Positions 62,877 to 64,000 of a stretch of DNA of 64,000 nt are shown piece by piece. Source of the stretch: Nitrospira sp. (GTDB taxonomy: Bacteria; Nitrospirota; Nitrospiria; Nitrospirales; Nitrospiraceae). A program made the position numbers and the translations under genes. Below the pieces are notes generated by a model that made no database searches, was not told the origin of the DNA, and saw only the letters and a program-made list of their open reading frames with translations. Positions within the stretch are counted from its first letter, which is position 1, and each line of letters opens with the position of its first letter. Location: positions 512,718 to 576,717 of the forward strand of contig JALHPO010000002.1 of NCBI GenBank assembly GCA_022842445.1, read 5' to 3'.

Positions 62877-64000
62877 AGTTCCTCCTCAGTCAGCGGGCGG
62901 CGCATGCTCTGCAGGCTGCCCTTGAACGATGCTGCAAACCGGTTAATGAGCGGATCCTCTGCTTCTCCCACTTCGGCCAGCGCCACAGTCGCCCGCTCAT
63001 ATTGCTTCAACGCTGTCCAATGCCTGGCGGTTTGAAGATACATCCACTCTGCGTGGCGCGCCGCCGGTTTCATATCCAACGCCTCGCGATAGACGGTAAT
63101 GGCCTGCTCATGCCGATTCAGCCTGGAGAGTGTGTCGGCATAGGCCATCATCGTATCAAGGGAACGAACAGCTCCGGCCTTGAAGGCTTCCTCATAGGCC
63201 AGCGCCGAATCTGAAAATTTCTCCAGTTGTCCCAACGTCTCCGCCAATTGAAGATACATCGCAGGACGTCCCCTATCTTGTGGATGATGAAGCAGCCACT
63301 GGCGGCACAGACGGAGAAGCCCTTCAAGATCGCCCTCGCTCCGCATCGCAGTCACGAGAAGGTGCAACACTTCTGGCCCGTACCGGCCCGCTTGGAATTG
63401 AAACCGGTATCGTTCGAGCACTTTTCTGGCCGCCGGCGCATCCTGTTGATCCAGATAAATGTTGCCGAGACCGACTAACGTCGATTCGAGCAAGGCCGGA
63501 TCTTTGGCTTTAATTAGTTGCTGATAGAGGCGTCCGGCCTCCGGCAAGAACCCCAGCCGCCGGTGGGCGTCGGCAATCTCGACCAGGAGCGGCGAGTGCG
63601 CGTACTGTTGTTCGGCGTTCGGCCCATGTCGATGGAAGAGACTGACCACCGTGAGGTCGTCGCGGGAATTCGCAGCCGCTTCGATCCAAGGCTTCAAGAT
63701 CGCCGCGAGCCGCTCCGAGGCGCTCAGCGGCCATCGATCGTTCTCTATTCCAATTCGAAGCGCGGCCTCCTTGTATGTGCGCATCGCACGGCCCATGTCG
63801 TTCGTCTGTTCATAGTGCTTCCCAAGATAGAAGAGCGCCTCGCTGCCCAGCGGAGTGTCTACATGCCGGCTCGCGACCGTTTCCAGCATCGCCCGATAGA
63901 TCTTGTCGGTCTGATCAGGCACCGGCGTCTCATGCATGATGGCGTCGACCGTCAGTCCCACCCAATTGTCTCCGGCCGGCTTCATCCGCTCCGCGCGAAG
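62873..64000 (-). CDS. TPR-repeat protein, 5' end beyond window
   Basis: At least 375 codons; the frame is still open at the right edge, and the ATG at 63985 is probably internal. Multiple TPR-like helical pairs: ALFYLGKHYEQTNDMGRAMR, LVGLGNIYLDQQDAPAARKV, YLQLAETLGQLEKFSDSALA, YADTLSRLNRHEQAITVYRE. Such proteins are protein-protein scaffolds. Its four-base overlap with the kinase suggests a regulatory or assembly role in flagellar checkpoint signalling, but this is inference. Confidence 0.8.
   Translation of the reverse strand, partial: LRAERMKPAGDNWVGLTVDAIMHETPVPDQTDKIYRAMLETVASRHVDTPLGSEALFYLGKHYEQTNDMGRAMRTYKEAALRIGIENDRWPLSASERLAAILKPWIEAAANSRDDLTVVSLFHRHGPNAEQQYAHSPLLVEIADAHRRLGFLPEAGRLYQQLIKAKDPALLESTLVGLGNIYLDQQDAPAARKVLERYRFQFQAGRYGPEVLHLLVTAMRSEGDLEGLLRLCRQWLLHHPQDRGRPAMYLQLAETLGQLEKFSDSALAYEEAFKAGAVRSLDTMMAYADTLSRLNRHEQAITVYREALDMKPAARHAEWMYLQTARHWTALKQYERATVALAEVGEAEDPLINRFAASFKGSLQSMRRPLTEEEL

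Noticed and set aside
1..64000. tRNA, rRNA, CRISPR arrays, riboswitches, intact insertion sequences or prophage genes
   Set aside because: None was recognised by eye on either strand; only mobile-element debris at 24.7-25.6 kb was seen.

Overview
The window (about 60% GC by eye) is almost wholly two minus-strand blocks: a surface-glycan/nucleotide-sugar locus (1-18173) and a large flagellar locus (25653-64000). A c-di-GMP/phosphorelay cassette (18446-24705) and a short, AT-richer scar (24706-25652) separate them. Gene content and order (flhF-flhG-fliA, flgM-flgN-flgK-flgL-csrA-fliW, motE-like gene after fliJ, NtrB/NtrC-type flagellar regulators) fit a motile Gram-negative bacterium with P and L rings. 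The overall look resembles Nitrospirota (Nitrospira-like), but that assignment is inference; no rRNA or phylogenetic marker is present.

Glycan block. It begins inside a giant glycosyltransferase open at the left edge (at least 1823 residues, five catalytic modules). Upstream on the minus strand lie a GT4 glycosyltransferase, a CmcI-type methyltransferase, two FkbM methyltransferases, a zinc-ribbon SAM methyltransferase and two paralogous radical SAM/SPASM proteins. Then comes a tightly coupled operon rfbF-rfbG-rfbC-C-methyltransferase-reductase, predicted to make a CDP-activated 3-C-methyl-6-deoxyhexose. Its position beside the flagellar genes suggests, without proving, flagellar or surface glycosylation.

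Signalling block. A minus-strand HD-GYP-ycgR pair and a plus-strand HD-GYP-hybrid kinase pair diverge from an intergenic region carrying two back-to-back sequences matching sigma-28 promoters, which places c-di-GMP turnover and sensing inside the flagellar regulon.

Flagellar block. In transcription order from the right: a TPR protein (cut by the edge), an FlrB/NtrB-like kinase and an FlrC/NtrC-like sigma-54 activator; flgB-flgC-fliE-fliF-fliG-fliH-fliI-fliJ-motE; fliK-flgD-flgE; fliL-M-N-O-P-Q-R-flhB-flhA-flhF-flhG-fliA; flgF-flgG-flgA-flgH-flgI-flgJ; flgM-flgN-flgK-flgL; csrA-fliW. I read -24/-12 (sigma-54) promoter matches before flgB, fliK, fliL and flgF, and sigma-28 matches before flgM and csrA, giving a coherent FlrC -> sigma-54 -> FliA -> sigma-28 cascade. 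Flagellin, fliD, fliS, motA/B and chemotaxis genes are not in the window.

Most unusual: FliH carries an N-terminal response-regulator receiver domain; FlgK and FlgL share an inserted module; the c-di-GMP genes sit behind divergent sigma-28 promoters; paired radical SAM/FkbM genes of unknown product; and REP-like repeats between flagellar genes, one apparently absorbed into the flgH 5' end.
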